Of a stretch of 64,000 nucleotides of DNA, positions 39,789 through 48,350 are shown one piece after another (position 1 is the stretch's first letter; each line of letters begins with the position of its first letter). Below the pieces are notes generated by a model, which worked only from the letters and a program-made list of their open reading frames with translations, was not told where the DNA came from and ran no database searches. The DNA comes from Deltaproteobacteria bacterium (GTDB lineage: Bacteria; Myxococcota_A; Polyangia; Polyangiales; Polyangiaceae): assembly GCA_016218915.1 (NCBI GenBank), contig JACRCQ010000041.1:124001-188000 (forward strand). Direction: 5' to 3'. The position numbers and the translations under genes are program-made.

Positions 39789-42029
39789 CTAGCGATGGCT
39801 CGGGTTGCGAACCAGCTCGATCATCCCGTAGATCCCGTCATGCTCCGGGCGATACGGTCCTCCGCAGAGAATGTAGCCGACGCATTCCTTGCATTCCGGA
39901 TGCTTGACCTTGTGCGGCCGGAGCCGCTGCAGCATCCAGGGCGGGGAAGGTGAGATGGCGCCAGGCTGATCGGCCAGCAGGCACAGGGGCACGCCCTGGA
40001 TCACCACCACGCCCCGGCGCGCCGCGCGCACTGCGTGCAGGAGCGCGTCCTTCGTTTCCTGCCAGGACGGGACCTGCCCGGCCTTGGCCTGCTCGGAATC
40101 CGGCGCTGGGAGCTGCAGGTGCACCTTGCTCGCGCGAAGCTTGAGCGCCAGCTCGGCCGTGGCGCGCAAGGTGGACAGGTTGGCTCGCGTGACCATGACC
40201 TGCACTTCCAGCGACTTGCACCCATGATCGAGCGCCTGCGCAATGCCCCGCAGCGTGCCCTCGAACGCACCCGGCGCTCCCACGACCGCATCGTGCACCG
40301 ACGCCGCTGGGCCGTGCAGCCCCACCACCAGCCCGTCCAGCCCCGCATCCACCAGCTTCCGTGCCTCGGCCTGTCCGAGCCGGCGGGCGTCAGTCACGAG
40401 CGTCACACGTCGGAATCCCTTCCCATGTCCCTCGGCGATCAGGTCGGGAAGGTCCTGGCGAAGGGTCGGCTCCTCGCCGCCCAGAAACAGCTCCGCTCCT
40501 CCGAGGAAGCGCGCCTTGTCCATGGCTGCGGACAGCTCCTCTCGGGGACGGGAATCAACTTCGAGATAGACCAGCGTCTGCATCGCAGCGTGCAAGCGCT
40601 GCGCATTGCGCTTCATCCGGATGACTTCCTGGGGCTCGAACTGCGGGGTACGGATGATGCTCTCGACCTCCAGCAGCTCCCCTGGGATCTCGAAGGGAGG
40701 CGCCACGAACCAGCCCTGCTCTTCGCAGTCCTGCCACAACCTCGTTCCCGGGAAGGGAATCGCATGCTGCAGCAACGGCCAGGCGCCGTGCATCTCGAAA
40801 AGCATGGTAGCGAACTCGAGCGTCTTGTTGATCTGGGTGCGCGTCTCCCCAGGCACTCCTACGATGTAGTGCACCTGCAGCGGGATCCTCTCCTGCTCGC
40901 AGATGCGCGCCAGCTCGATGATGGAAGACAGCTTCAGCCCCTTCTTGATCACGTTCTGCAGCAGGTCCGGATCACCGGACTCGGCCGAGACCGTGATCTT
41001 CGTGTTGCCCGCTGCCTTGATGGCCAGCACCATCTCCCGATCGAGGCGATCGGCCCTGTAGCCGTTGACCGCGTCCCAGGGCATCCCCTCGTCGGCCATG
41101 GCGCGCACCAGCTCACGGAAACGCTCCTGCCCAACGTTGATGTTGTCGTCGAGGAACAGGAACCGCTGCACGCCGTAACGATCGCGAAGCTCCCGGGTGA
41201 GCCTGCGCACATAGCCCACGGAGTGCGACCGCCACGGCAGGCCCAGCACCTGGTTCGTGCAGAAGTTGCACCGGAACGGGCAGCTTCGGCTCGTCATCAG
41301 CGCGATCTGACGCTCCGGCACATGGTACTCGTGCACGAGGTCGGCGCGGATCGCGTCGGCCTGCGCGCTGAAGAAGTGCTCCATGTCGATCAAGTCGAAC
41401 GCAGGCGCAGGGAGCGTGTCGAGCTCCTGAACCGGCTCAGGCGCGCTCGCATTCCACGCCACAGCCCCGTCCGCACCACGGTGCGCGAGCCGCGGCACGC
41501 CTTCGAGCGATCCGCCTTCCTCCAACCGTCGCACCAAGTCCGGCAGGGTCGGCTCCCCTTCGCCGACGAGGAGCCAGTCTGCCTGAGGAATCGCCCCCAT
41601 GACGCTCTGCGGGTCAAAGGGGAAGTAGTTCATCCCGCACGTGTACAGATCCGCCATTCCAAGGCTGATGCCAGGGAGCGCCGCGCGAATCCCGGCCACG
41701 GTCTGGGGCACGAGATTCTCGGCGAGCCGGTTCATCTCCGAGAACATGGTGAGCGCGACCACCACCGCCGCAGGCCCTTGCAGCGTGGAGCGCACCCGCG
41801 CGACCTCGGCCACCAGCTCACCCACCTCGGCCCCGATGTGACGCACTCCCTTGGCTTCCTGCCGGAGGTTCAATCGCTCCGCGAGCGTGAATGCGTCGAC
41901 CACCCGAACCTCGTGCCCCTGGCTCCGGAGCCAGGCAGCATTCGACAGCATCCCGAGAGTGCTGAACATCGGGTAGTGCGCGAACACCTCGGGCAGACGA
42001 ATCGGCGGGTTGACGAAGATGACGTTCAT
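39789..42029 (-). CDS. Cobalamin-domain radical SAM enzyme fused to a cysteine-less radical-SAM-like domain
   Basis: The ATG at 42029 overlaps the upstream stop (ATGA), 746 aa. Residues 1-180 are a B12-binding-like domain (IFVNPPIRLPE, LLVGEGEPTLPDL) without the DxHxxG motif, as in BchE-type proteins. Residues ~240-470 are a radical SAM core with CPFRCNFC (Cys250, 254, 257), FLFLDDNINV, VSAESGD and IVGVPGET. Residues ~485-730 repeat the fold: FLGGEEPTLRQDL matches a GGEP strand, and LHGPAASVHDAVVGAPGAF matches SPASM-type radical SAM proteins, but the segment where the CxxxCxxC loop should be (TLVYLEVDSRP) has no cysteine. CKECVGYILC near 712-722 could bind an auxiliary cluster. The second half closely resembles the N-terminal half of the upstream gene product. 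Confidence 0.87.
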   Translation of the reverse strand: MNVIFVNPPIRLPEVFAHYPMFSTLGMLSNAAWLRSQGHEVRVVDAFTLAERLNLRQEAKGVRHIGAEVGELVAEVARVRSTLQGPAAVVVALTMFSEMNRLAENLVPQTVAGIRAALPGISLGMADLYTCGMNYFPFDPQSVMGAIPQADWLLVGEGEPTLPDLVRRLEEGGSLEGVPRLAHRGADGAVAWNASAPEPVQELDTLPAPAFDLIDMEHFFSAQADAIRADLVHEYHVPERQIALMTSRSCPFRCNFCTNQVLGLPWRSHSVGYVRRLTRELRDRYGVQRFLFLDDNINVGQERFRELVRAMADEGMPWDAVNGYRADRLDREMVLAIKAAGNTKITVSAESGDPDLLQNVIKKGLKLSSIIELARICEQERIPLQVHYIVGVPGETRTQINKTLEFATMLFEMHGAWPLLQHAIPFPGTRLWQDCEEQGWFVAPPFEIPGELLEVESIIRTPQFEPQEVIRMKRNAQRLHAAMQTLVYLEVDSRPREELSAAMDKARFLGGAELFLGGEEPTLRQDLPDLIAEGHGKGFRRVTLVTDARRLGQAEARKLVDAGLDGLVVGLHGPAASVHDAVVGAPGAFEGTLRGIAQALDHGCKSLEVQVMVTRANLSTLRATAELALKLRASKVHLQLPAPDSEQAKAGQVPSWQETKDALLHAVRAARRGVVVIQGVPLCLLADQPGAISPSPPWMLQRLRPHKVKHPECKECVGYILCGGPYRPEHDGIYGMIELVRNPSHR

Positions 42030-43855
42030 CCCGCATCCCCATGGGGAGGTTCGTCGGGAACCCGCATCAGCTTGACGATCCACTGGTTGCAGGAGCGTGC
42101 GCTCACCGGGCGGTGGACGTCGACCCGGAACGGGTAGCGACGGGCAAAGTCGACGACCTGCTGGCTCGACCAGTTGCGCCAGTGCTCGTGGCCCACCGGC
42201 GCATGGGTGTCCGCGTAGCTCGCCTGCTCACGGGTCCGGAGCAGCCCGTAGGCCACCGAGTCGCACAGCACGAACTGGCCGTGAACGCGCATCACCCGTG
42301 CGAATACCGAGAAGGCCTTGTGCATGTCTCGGAAGTGGTTGAGCGATCGCAGGGCAAGGATGTAGTCGAAGTAGCCTGGCTCGAACTCGAAGGTCTCGAT
42401 CTCGCCGTGGTGAAGCGTTCCTCCCACTCCGGCGCTGCGCATCCGTTCGAGCGCCGCACCGTCAGGATCCACTCCGTGGTACTCTATCTGCCCCTCGGCA
42501 ATCAGATTGCCTATCAGATCCCGGTAGAGCTGATCTCCGCACCCCACGTCGAGCACGCGACCGCGCAGCCGCGAGATCTCCTTGCGGATCCACCGCTCCT
42601 CGCGCTCGAAGGCCGGCTCCTCGTCGACCACCACAGCACCACAGCACGCGGCCCGGTCCGGACACCCCGTGCATTCGGCGTGGCTTCGCACACGGCGCAC
42701 TGCGGAGAGGAACTCCTGCAGCGTCCCTTTCTCGTGCAGATCCAGGTAGACCTGCTCGAGCTCGTCCTTGGTGATCCGGATCTCCGCGTCGGTGAAGTCG
42801 CCCGTGTCGGATCGATACAGCGCAGACTTGCCTTCCTGGTGCAGAATCAGGTGGCGAACTGGATTGCCCTGCAGCGGCAGCGACTTTCCGAGGCATTGGC
42901 CGGCCCGGATCACCAGATCAGGTAGATCGCGCACGCGCTCGAAGTTGAACGAGTTCGCGCGCACGGAGCGGGTCGGTCGAAGCGCGTCCTCTCCTTCGCG
43001 TGCGAGCAGCGCAGCGGGCGCCCCTGGGCAGGTGGATTCGTGGACGCACTCCTGGCAAGGGAAGGGGTGCGAGCGGGAGTCCTGCGCTTCCCTCGGGATG
43101 GCAGTGCCCGCTTCCTCTGGGCCATAGGATGGGGAGCCGTAGCGCAGGATCTCGTCGCGCTGGGCGCCATGGCCTTCCAGGAGACAGGGAGGGAAACCTT
43201 CCCATGATGCGGGCAGCCCGATCGCCTGGGCAAGCTTCAGGGCTTCGCTCACGCGCTGCGAGGCTTGCTGCGATTCTGCCCATTCGCCTGGCTCCAGGCC
43301 GTCGATCGGAGCCACGAACCGCACAGCCAGCGCCGCCTTGCGAGGCAACTCTCCCAGCGTCTGCACGATCCGGCTGAGCTGCGCCACGTTGCGGGCCGTG
43401 ACGGTACAGGCCGCCTCCACGGTCATCTGCGCGTCTGCTTCCTGCAGCAGCGCCTGGATCCCCCCCATGACCTGATCGAACGCGCCCGGAACTCCCACCA
43501 GCGCATCGTGCACCGGCGCCTGGGCACCGTGCAGCGCCACGCGCACATAGGCCACCGGCGCGTCGATCAGGAGCTTGCGCACCTGCGGGTAGAAGAGCAT
43601 GCGCCCGTTGGTGGCAAGGCCTGCATCGAGCCCGAGCCGCCGGGCCATCTGGAGGATCACACGCAGGTCGCGACGCAGCGTGGGCTCGCCTCCCACGAGC
43701 ACCACCGCGCGGGCTCCGTCTCTCGCTGCCGAGGTAAGATCCGCCGCAAGCTCGGCCGCGGTCCTTTCAGGGGAAGACCGGCCCAGGCTTCCCACGCACC
43801 TGGCATTGACTGCGCCTCCGATTCGAACGAGCGCTGCGTGGGCGATCGAGAGCAT
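42026..43855 (-). CDS. Degenerate radical-SAM-fold protein fused to a class I methyltransferase
   Basis: GGGGAGG 8 bases before the ATG at 43855. Residues 1-290 follow the SPASM-type radical SAM pattern: VVLVGGEPTLRRDL (52-64), LATNGRM, RVALHGAQAPVHDALVGVPGAF, and FPCQECVHESTC (Cys267, 270, 276). The cluster loop, however, reads VNARCVGS (16-23) where CNxxCxxC is expected: only the middle cysteine is left. After a linker with CTGCPDRAACC (395-405) the C-terminal third is a methyltransferase (GRVLDVGCGDQLYRD at 432-446, YFDYILALRSLNHF). The enzyme cannot bind a normal [4Fe-4S] cluster in its core, so I infer the front half binds substrate or partner and the back half methylates. The downstream gene starts within its stop codon. 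Confidence 0.85.
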   Translation of the reverse strand: MLSIAHAALVRIGGAVNARCVGSLGRSSPERTAAELAADLTSAARDGARAVVLVGGEPTLRRDLRVILQMARRLGLDAGLATNGRMLFYPQVRKLLIDAPVAYVRVALHGAQAPVHDALVGVPGAFDQVMGGIQALLQEADAQMTVEAACTVTARNVAQLSRIVQTLGELPRKAALAVRFVAPIDGLEPGEWAESQQASQRVSEALKLAQAIGLPASWEGFPPCLLEGHGAQRDEILRYGSPSYGPEEAGTAIPREAQDSRSHPFPCQECVHESTCPGAPAALLAREGEDALRPTRSVRANSFNFERVRDLPDLVIRAGQCLGKSLPLQGNPVRHLILHQEGKSALYRSDTGDFTDAEIRITKDELEQVYLDLHEKGTLQEFLSAVRRVRSHAECTGCPDRAACCGAVVVDEEPAFEREERWIRKEISRLRGRVLDVGCGDQLYRDLIGNLIAEGQIEYHGVDPDGAALERMRSAGVGGTLHHGEIETFEFEPGYFDYILALRSLNHFRDMHKAFSVFARVMRVHGQFVLCDSVAYGLLRTREQASYADTHAPVGHEHWRNWSSQQVVDFARRYPFRVDVHRPVSARSCNQWIVKLMRVPDEPPHGDAG

Positions 43856-43867
43856 CGAGCGCCTCCC

Positions 43868-44767
43868 CTACCCTACCCACACTCCCAGCGGCGAGACGCC
43901 GACCGGGATGGTCCGCAGCTGCTTGCGGGAGGCGACGTCGACCACGGACACCGAGTCTGCGCCCCGATTGGTGACGTACGCCAGCCTGCCTCCTTGCAGC
44001 AGCTGCACGTAGGCAGGATTGGGCCCGACCTGGATTCTCCCCACTTCCTTGCGCGCCACCAGATCCAGCACCGAGAGATGGTCCTGGTCCGAGTTGGTGA
44101 TCAACGCCTCGCGCCCGTCGAGCGTCACGCACAGCCCCACATGGCACGAGCCCACGGGCACGCGCCAGAACGTGCGCCAGGCCGTGGTGTCGATGGCATA
44201 CACGTGGTTGGAGATGAAGCACGCGACAACGACGAACCTTCCCGCGGGGGTGAGGGTGAGCCCCAGCGGCCCCTCCGGCGTGGGAATGGACCTGAGCTTC
44301 TCGCCCGTGGACGCGTCGAGCACTGCAACGTCGTGCGACTCTTCGTTGGTCACCACCACGTGCCTGCCATGAGGCAGCACCCGTAGATCGCAAGGGCCTT
44401 CGCCGATGTGGACGTGCTTGCTCACGGTCCAGTCCGCGGTCTCGATGAGCGAGACCGTGTGGGAATACTCGTTGGCAACGAACACGCGCGAGCCGTCGGG
44501 CGTGAACGCGCATCCCGCTGCTCCGTCCTGCACCTTGACCGTGTGCAGGACTTGCAGGCTGCGCGCCGATATGACCGTGACATCCATGCTGTCGCGGTTG
44601 GTCACCAGCAGGGTGCCTCGGTCCGGAGAGAGCGCGGCGAGCATCGGCTCAGAGCCGACCTTGACCGTGCCGATCACCTCGTGGGTTTGCGTGTCGATTA
44701 CGGTGACGTTGTCAGACCCGCCACCAACGACGTACGCGCGAGGGGCGAGGGGCTCGGAGTCTTGCAC
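43868..44767 (-). CDS. YncE-like seven-bladed beta-propeller (YVTN repeats)
   Basis: The start is a GTG at 44767 with AGGA about 10 bases upstream. The 299-residue product is made of about seven 42-residue blades of the YVTN type: AYVVGGGSDNVTVIDTQTHEV, LLVTNRDSMDVTVIS, VFVANEYSHTVSLIE, VVVTNEESHDVAVLD, ALITNSDQDHLSVLD, AYVTNRGADSVSVVD. No signal peptide is visible, unlike many YncE homologues, so it may be cytoplasmic. It is the first gene of the leftward operon, 12 bp ahead of the degenerate radical-SAM/methyltransferase gene, which suggests a chaperone, scaffold or substrate-carrier role for that pathway (inference). Confidence 0.87.
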   Translation of the reverse strand: MQDSEPLAPRAYVVGGGSDNVTVIDTQTHEVIGTVKVGSEPMLAALSPDRGTLLVTNRDSMDVTVISARSLQVLHTVKVQDGAAGCAFTPDGSRVFVANEYSHTVSLIETADWTVSKHVHIGEGPCDLRVLPHGRHVVVTNEESHDVAVLDASTGEKLRSIPTPEGPLGLTLTPAGRFVVVACFISNHVYAIDTTAWRTFWRVPVGSCHVGLCVTLDGREALITNSDQDHLSVLDLVARKEVGRIQVGPNPAYVQLLQGGRLAYVTNRGADSVSVVDVASRKQLRTIPVGVSPLGVWVG

Positions 44768-44910
44768 GCGTGTGTCCTTGGCCCGGCTTTTTTCGCGAGC
44801 GCAGCACAGTCTACGGGCCGTCGATCAGGCTGTCAACCGCACCTCCGGCGCTCTTGCAATCACTACCTCACCTGCTAGATCACGGAGCAGGATCCTCAAG
44901 CGATTTCCCC
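44768..44910. promoter_or_regulatory. Divergent promoter region of the radical SAM/nitrogenase-like locus
   Basis: This 143-bp stretch separates the leftward propeller operon from the rightward operon and should carry both promoters. On the plus strand TTGCAA (44854-44859), a 16-base gap and TAGATC (44876-44881) give a weak sigma-70-like pair, 30 bp before the ATG. No palindrome, riboswitch-like fold or Fur/Nif-type site was recognised; in particular I see no cobalamin-riboswitch box. Confidence 0.35.
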
Positions 44911-46614
44911 ATGAACCCGATGCGCATCGCGTTGGCTGGCACCTGGGTCCCTCTACCCAGCCGACAGAACGGGCCGGCCAACTACAACCTCGCCATCGGG
45001 TACCTGCAGGCGTTCGTGCAAGGGCAGGCTGACGTCGACCTGTTCCGCAAGGACTTCCCCATCCGCCTCGGCAGCACCGCTCTGCCCCAAGGCGCGGTGG
45101 ATCAGATGCTGGCGGAGGATCCGCACGCGGTCGGGATCTCCTCCTATTGCTGGGACAGCGACGCCTTCGAGTCCGTTGTCGCTGCCATCAAGAAGCGATC
45201 CCCTTCCACCAGAATCATCCTCGGAGGCCCCACAGCCACCTTTGGCGCCGCTTCCCTCATGCAGCGTCACCCCGAGATCGACCTGGCCGTGCTCGGAGAA
45301 GGCGAGCAGACCTTCCTCGATCTCGTACGCTCCGGGCTCGAGCCGTCTGCCGGCATTCCAGGCCTGATGTGGCGCGACGGCGACCAGGTCCGCTTCAATG
45401 GACCGCGCCAAGTCCTCGCCAGCATGAATCAGCTCCGCTCTCCCTACCTCACAGGTGTGCTGCGTCCTCCCCAGACCCAGCTGACCCTCGAATGGTCCCG
45501 TGGATGCGTGTTCCGGTGCAAGCACTGCGCGTGGAAGAACTTCCTCGGCGGGCTGCGTCAGCTCGAGCCATCCCTCATTGCCGAGGAGCTTCGCTGGGCC
45601 GTGGAGCACGGCTACGACGGCGCGTTCGTGCTCGATGCAGCGATCAACTTCGACACAGCGCATCTCGACGCAGTGACGCGTGCGATCGCGCAATCGATCC
45701 CCAAGGATTCCATCCGCTTCAGCTACTTCCTCAGCCAGCACCACTACGATCCTGCCCAGCTCGAGTCGCTCTCGCGTCTTGCCTCCCATGAGATCTGGCT
45801 CGGGGTCGAGAGCATCCACGCGCCCGCGCTCAAGGCGATCTCCAGGCCGCCCTTTGACCGAGCGGCCTTCGAGAAGCTCGTCGAAGAGCTCAGCGCCGTG
45901 GGACCGCTGCACGTTTCGATCATGCTCGGGATTCCGGGCGATACGCTGGACGGGTTCGGGCAGACCGTGGACTATCTGGCCGAGCTTGCGGGTCGGGGTG
46001 GAAGAAAGCGCATCGCCGGGGTGCGCGTGTTCTGGACCCTGGCGCCGCCCGGCTCGTACTTCTCCGAGCAGAAGCAGAAGTTCGGCATTCGCACCGTGGA
46101 CCTGGGAATGCCCTATGTGCTGCATTCGGATTCCTTTCCTGAAGCGGACATGCGCGAGGCCTTCCGGTACCTGTACAGCCATCCGCATAGGGAGCTGTTC
46201 ATCTATGACGATCCGCTTCCATCGACCTGGTACCCGGGGCTCGAGGACGTGCGGCTGCACGACGATGCCGTGGAGCTCGGAGTGCGTGAGCAGGCCAACC
46301 TTCCCATCGACACCTGGCAGCGACTGATCCCTTCGTGCAGGGAAGGTCAGACGCTGGTGAGCGGCTGGACCGTGCGCGCCTGCGGGCTTCGGGAAGGATG
46401 GCCTACCCTCAGGCTCGAAAAGGCAGGGCGCAGGATGATCGTGCAGCTGCGCGAGCACCGCGAAGGGCAACCTTCCTTCGTGCGCGCGGGCAGCTACGAC
46501 CTGCTCTGGCTGCGCGACGAATCCGCGCCTGCGCAGGGCAATTCGCCTGACCCGGAGCTGGGGCCGGTCATGGCCTTCCTCGCGTCGAGCCTGCGCAAGG
46601 AGCCTGCGTCGTGA
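44911..46614 (+). CDS. Cobalamin-domain radical SAM enzyme (first of rightward operon)
   Basis: 567 residues from the ATG at 44911 (a second ATG lies 9 bases on). N-terminal Rossmann-like B12-binding domain (ISSYCWDSDAFESVV, RIILGGPTATFG, AVLGEGEQTFLDL, to about 150) without DxHxxG. Then SPYLTGVL and the cluster motif RGCVFRCKHCAW (Cys199, 203, 206), with IWLGVESI and MLGIPGDTLDGF deeper in the core. C-terminal ~110 residues are a small extra domain. The next gene product shares the same blocks (SPYLTG, RGCxFRCxxCAW, AINxDT, ELRWAxxHGY), so the two arose by duplication. B12 radical SAM enzymes typically methylate or cyclise unactivated carbons. The next gene begins 4 bp before this one ends. 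Confidence 0.88.
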   Translation: MNPMRIALAGTWVPLPSRQNGPANYNLAIGYLQAFVQGQADVDLFRKDFPIRLGSTALPQGAVDQMLAEDPHAVGISSYCWDSDAFESVVAAIKKRSPSTRIILGGPTATFGAASLMQRHPEIDLAVLGEGEQTFLDLVRSGLEPSAGIPGLMWRDGDQVRFNGPRQVLASMNQLRSPYLTGVLRPPQTQLTLEWSRGCVFRCKHCAWKNFLGGLRQLEPSLIAEELRWAVEHGYDGAFVLDAAINFDTAHLDAVTRAIAQSIPKDSIRFSYFLSQHHYDPAQLESLSRLASHEIWLGVESIHAPALKAISRPPFDRAAFEKLVEELSAVGPLHVSIMLGIPGDTLDGFGQTVDYLAELAGRGGRKRIAGVRVFWTLAPPGSYFSEQKQKFGIRTVDLGMPYVLHSDSFPEADMREAFRYLYSHPHRELFIYDDPLPSTWYPGLEDVRLHDDAVELGVREQANLPIDTWQRLIPSCREGQTLVSGWTVRACGLREGWPTLRLEKAGRRMIVQLREHREGQPSFVRAGSYDLLWLRDESAPAQGNSPDPELGPVMAFLASSLRKEPAS

Positions 46615-48350
46615 AGATCGTGCTCGTGGCCGTCACGCCGGCCGAGCATGCGATTGGCACTCCAGGAGCGCCCAACCGCGACTTCGCGTTCAGCAGCTAC
46701 AACTACGCGATCGGGCTGCTCAAGGCCTGTGCCCTGGACGACCCTGCGGCTCGCCAGCGGGTCGAGATCTCCCTTCGCGACCTGCCGGTATCGCGCACGT
46801 ACGATGCCCTGTCCCCGGCGCAGCTCCAGGACATCCTCGCCGAAGAGCCCGATGTGGTGGGACTGTCGTGCTACTGCTGGTCGCTCGACGTGCTCCTCGA
46901 TGCAGCGGCTGCGCTCAAGAAGCAGCGACCCAGGCTCGTGGTGCTGGCAGGAGGCCCTTCGGTGTCGTTCGATGCGACGCGGGCCTTGTCGCGCTCGGAC
47001 GCGCTCGACATCGTGGTGCGAGGAGAAGGGGAAGACGCGTTCGTGGAGCTTTGCCGCCGCGGCTTTGCCCGTCCTTGGGAAGTGCCGAACGTGACCTGCC
47101 GCGATGCACAAGGCCAGGTCGTGGGCCATCCGGACGAAGGGATCATCGAGGATCTGGCGAGGTTGCCTTCGCCCTACCTGACCGGCGCGCTCCAGCCGCA
47201 AGCGCCCACTCTTCTTCTGGAGCCCTCGCGAGGCTGCCGTTTTCGATGCGCCTTCTGCGCCTGGTCCACGCGTCGAGGGGGAATGCGCCACGCCTCGCCG
47301 AAAAGGATTGGAGCCGAGCTCCGCTGGGCCATCGACCACGGCTACCAGGGGGTGAACTTCTGCGACACGGCCATCAACCACGATACCGAATCGCTCCGCG
47401 CTCTGTGTGACTTGCTGGCCCGTCACGATCCGGAGCGCAAGCTCTCGCTGTCGCTGTTCGTGCGCCACGAGCGGCTCGATCAGGAGCAGATCGATCTGCT
47501 GGCAGGGCTGCGATGCGACGAGATCATCCTCGGGTTCGAGTCCACGAATCCTGCGGCCCTCAAGGCATGCGGCAAGGCGCCGCTCGATCGCGCGGCATTC
47601 GAATCGCGGCTCCAGGCGCTTCAGCAGGCCGGGCATCGGGTGACCTTGAGCATCATGTCCGGATTGCCAGGCGACACAGTGGACGGCTTTCGGGCGACGC
47701 TCGACTACCTCGAAGGGCTGATGGCCAGATTCCCGGAGTGCATCAACTTCGTGTGCTGCTTCTGGCTGGCCGTGCTTCCAGGCACGCGCTTCTCGGCCAT
47801 GGCGCAGGAGCGCGGGTTCGAGACGCTGCAAAGAGGAACCCCCTACCTGATGAGCAGCCGGGAGCTCGGGTCCGAAGAGCTGATCCAGATGGCGCGCGTG
47901 CTGGTGGAGCGAGTCCATCGGAACCCTCGCTTCCGATGCGAGGAGATCCACCGTGAGGTGGCTGCGAGCGGAAGGATCGATCAAGCGGCACGGCGCCCCT
48001 TGTCCGTGTCTCAGGTTGCCGGGCATGCAGGCACGCTCGACGAGTTCGCTGCGCTGCTTTCGCCATGGAAGGCAGGAGAGCGGCGCGGCATCTGGGAGCT
48101 GGTCGACTTGTGCGCCGCGCCAGCAGGCGAGGGGCTGGTGACCTACAGGTTCCGCGCCGCTGCAGGCCAGGGCGAAGCGTACGTGACCCTGTCTGCGCTC
48201 GATCCCAGTCGCCCCTGCTTTGCCCGTACCCGCGGCTACAACGTGTACTATCGTAGCGAGCATGAAGTCGGTCTGGCGCAAGGGTCCGTGGCAAGACTCG
48301 CCTCGGTGGTGGCGCGTTTGATCACGGGAAACGAACGGCAAGACGCATGA
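46611..48350 (+). CDS. Cobalamin-domain radical SAM enzyme (paralogue of the preceding one)
   Basis: GTG start at 46611 overlapping the upstream TGA (GTGA), 579 aa. B12-binding domain with GLSCYCWSLDVLLDAA, VVLAGGPSVSFD and VVRGEGEDAFVEL; cluster motif RGCRFRCAFCAW (Cys209, 213, 216); core motifs VNFCDTAINHDTE, IILGFESTNP and IMSGLPGDTVDG. Near 430-480 there is a Cys-containing C-terminal region (VERVHRNPRFRCEEI) and then a ~90-residue tail domain. Similar in order and length to the protein at 44911; the two may act on successive positions of one substrate or as a heteromer. The next gene overlaps by 4 bp. Confidence 0.88.
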   Translation: MKIVLVAVTPAEHAIGTPGAPNRDFAFSSYNYAIGLLKACALDDPAARQRVEISLRDLPVSRTYDALSPAQLQDILAEEPDVVGLSCYCWSLDVLLDAAAALKKQRPRLVVLAGGPSVSFDATRALSRSDALDIVVRGEGEDAFVELCRRGFARPWEVPNVTCRDAQGQVVGHPDEGIIEDLARLPSPYLTGALQPQAPTLLLEPSRGCRFRCAFCAWSTRRGGMRHASPKRIGAELRWAIDHGYQGVNFCDTAINHDTESLRALCDLLARHDPERKLSLSLFVRHERLDQEQIDLLAGLRCDEIILGFESTNPAALKACGKAPLDRAAFESRLQALQQAGHRVTLSIMSGLPGDTVDGFRATLDYLEGLMARFPECINFVCCFWLAVLPGTRFSAMAQERGFETLQRGTPYLMSSRELGSEELIQMARVLVERVHRNPRFRCEEIHREVAASGRIDQAARRPLSVSQVAGHAGTLDEFAALLSPWKAGERRGIWELVDLCAAPAGEGLVTYRFRAAAGQGEAYVTLSALDPSRPCFARTRGYNVYYRSEHEVGLAQGSVARLASVVARLITGNERQDA

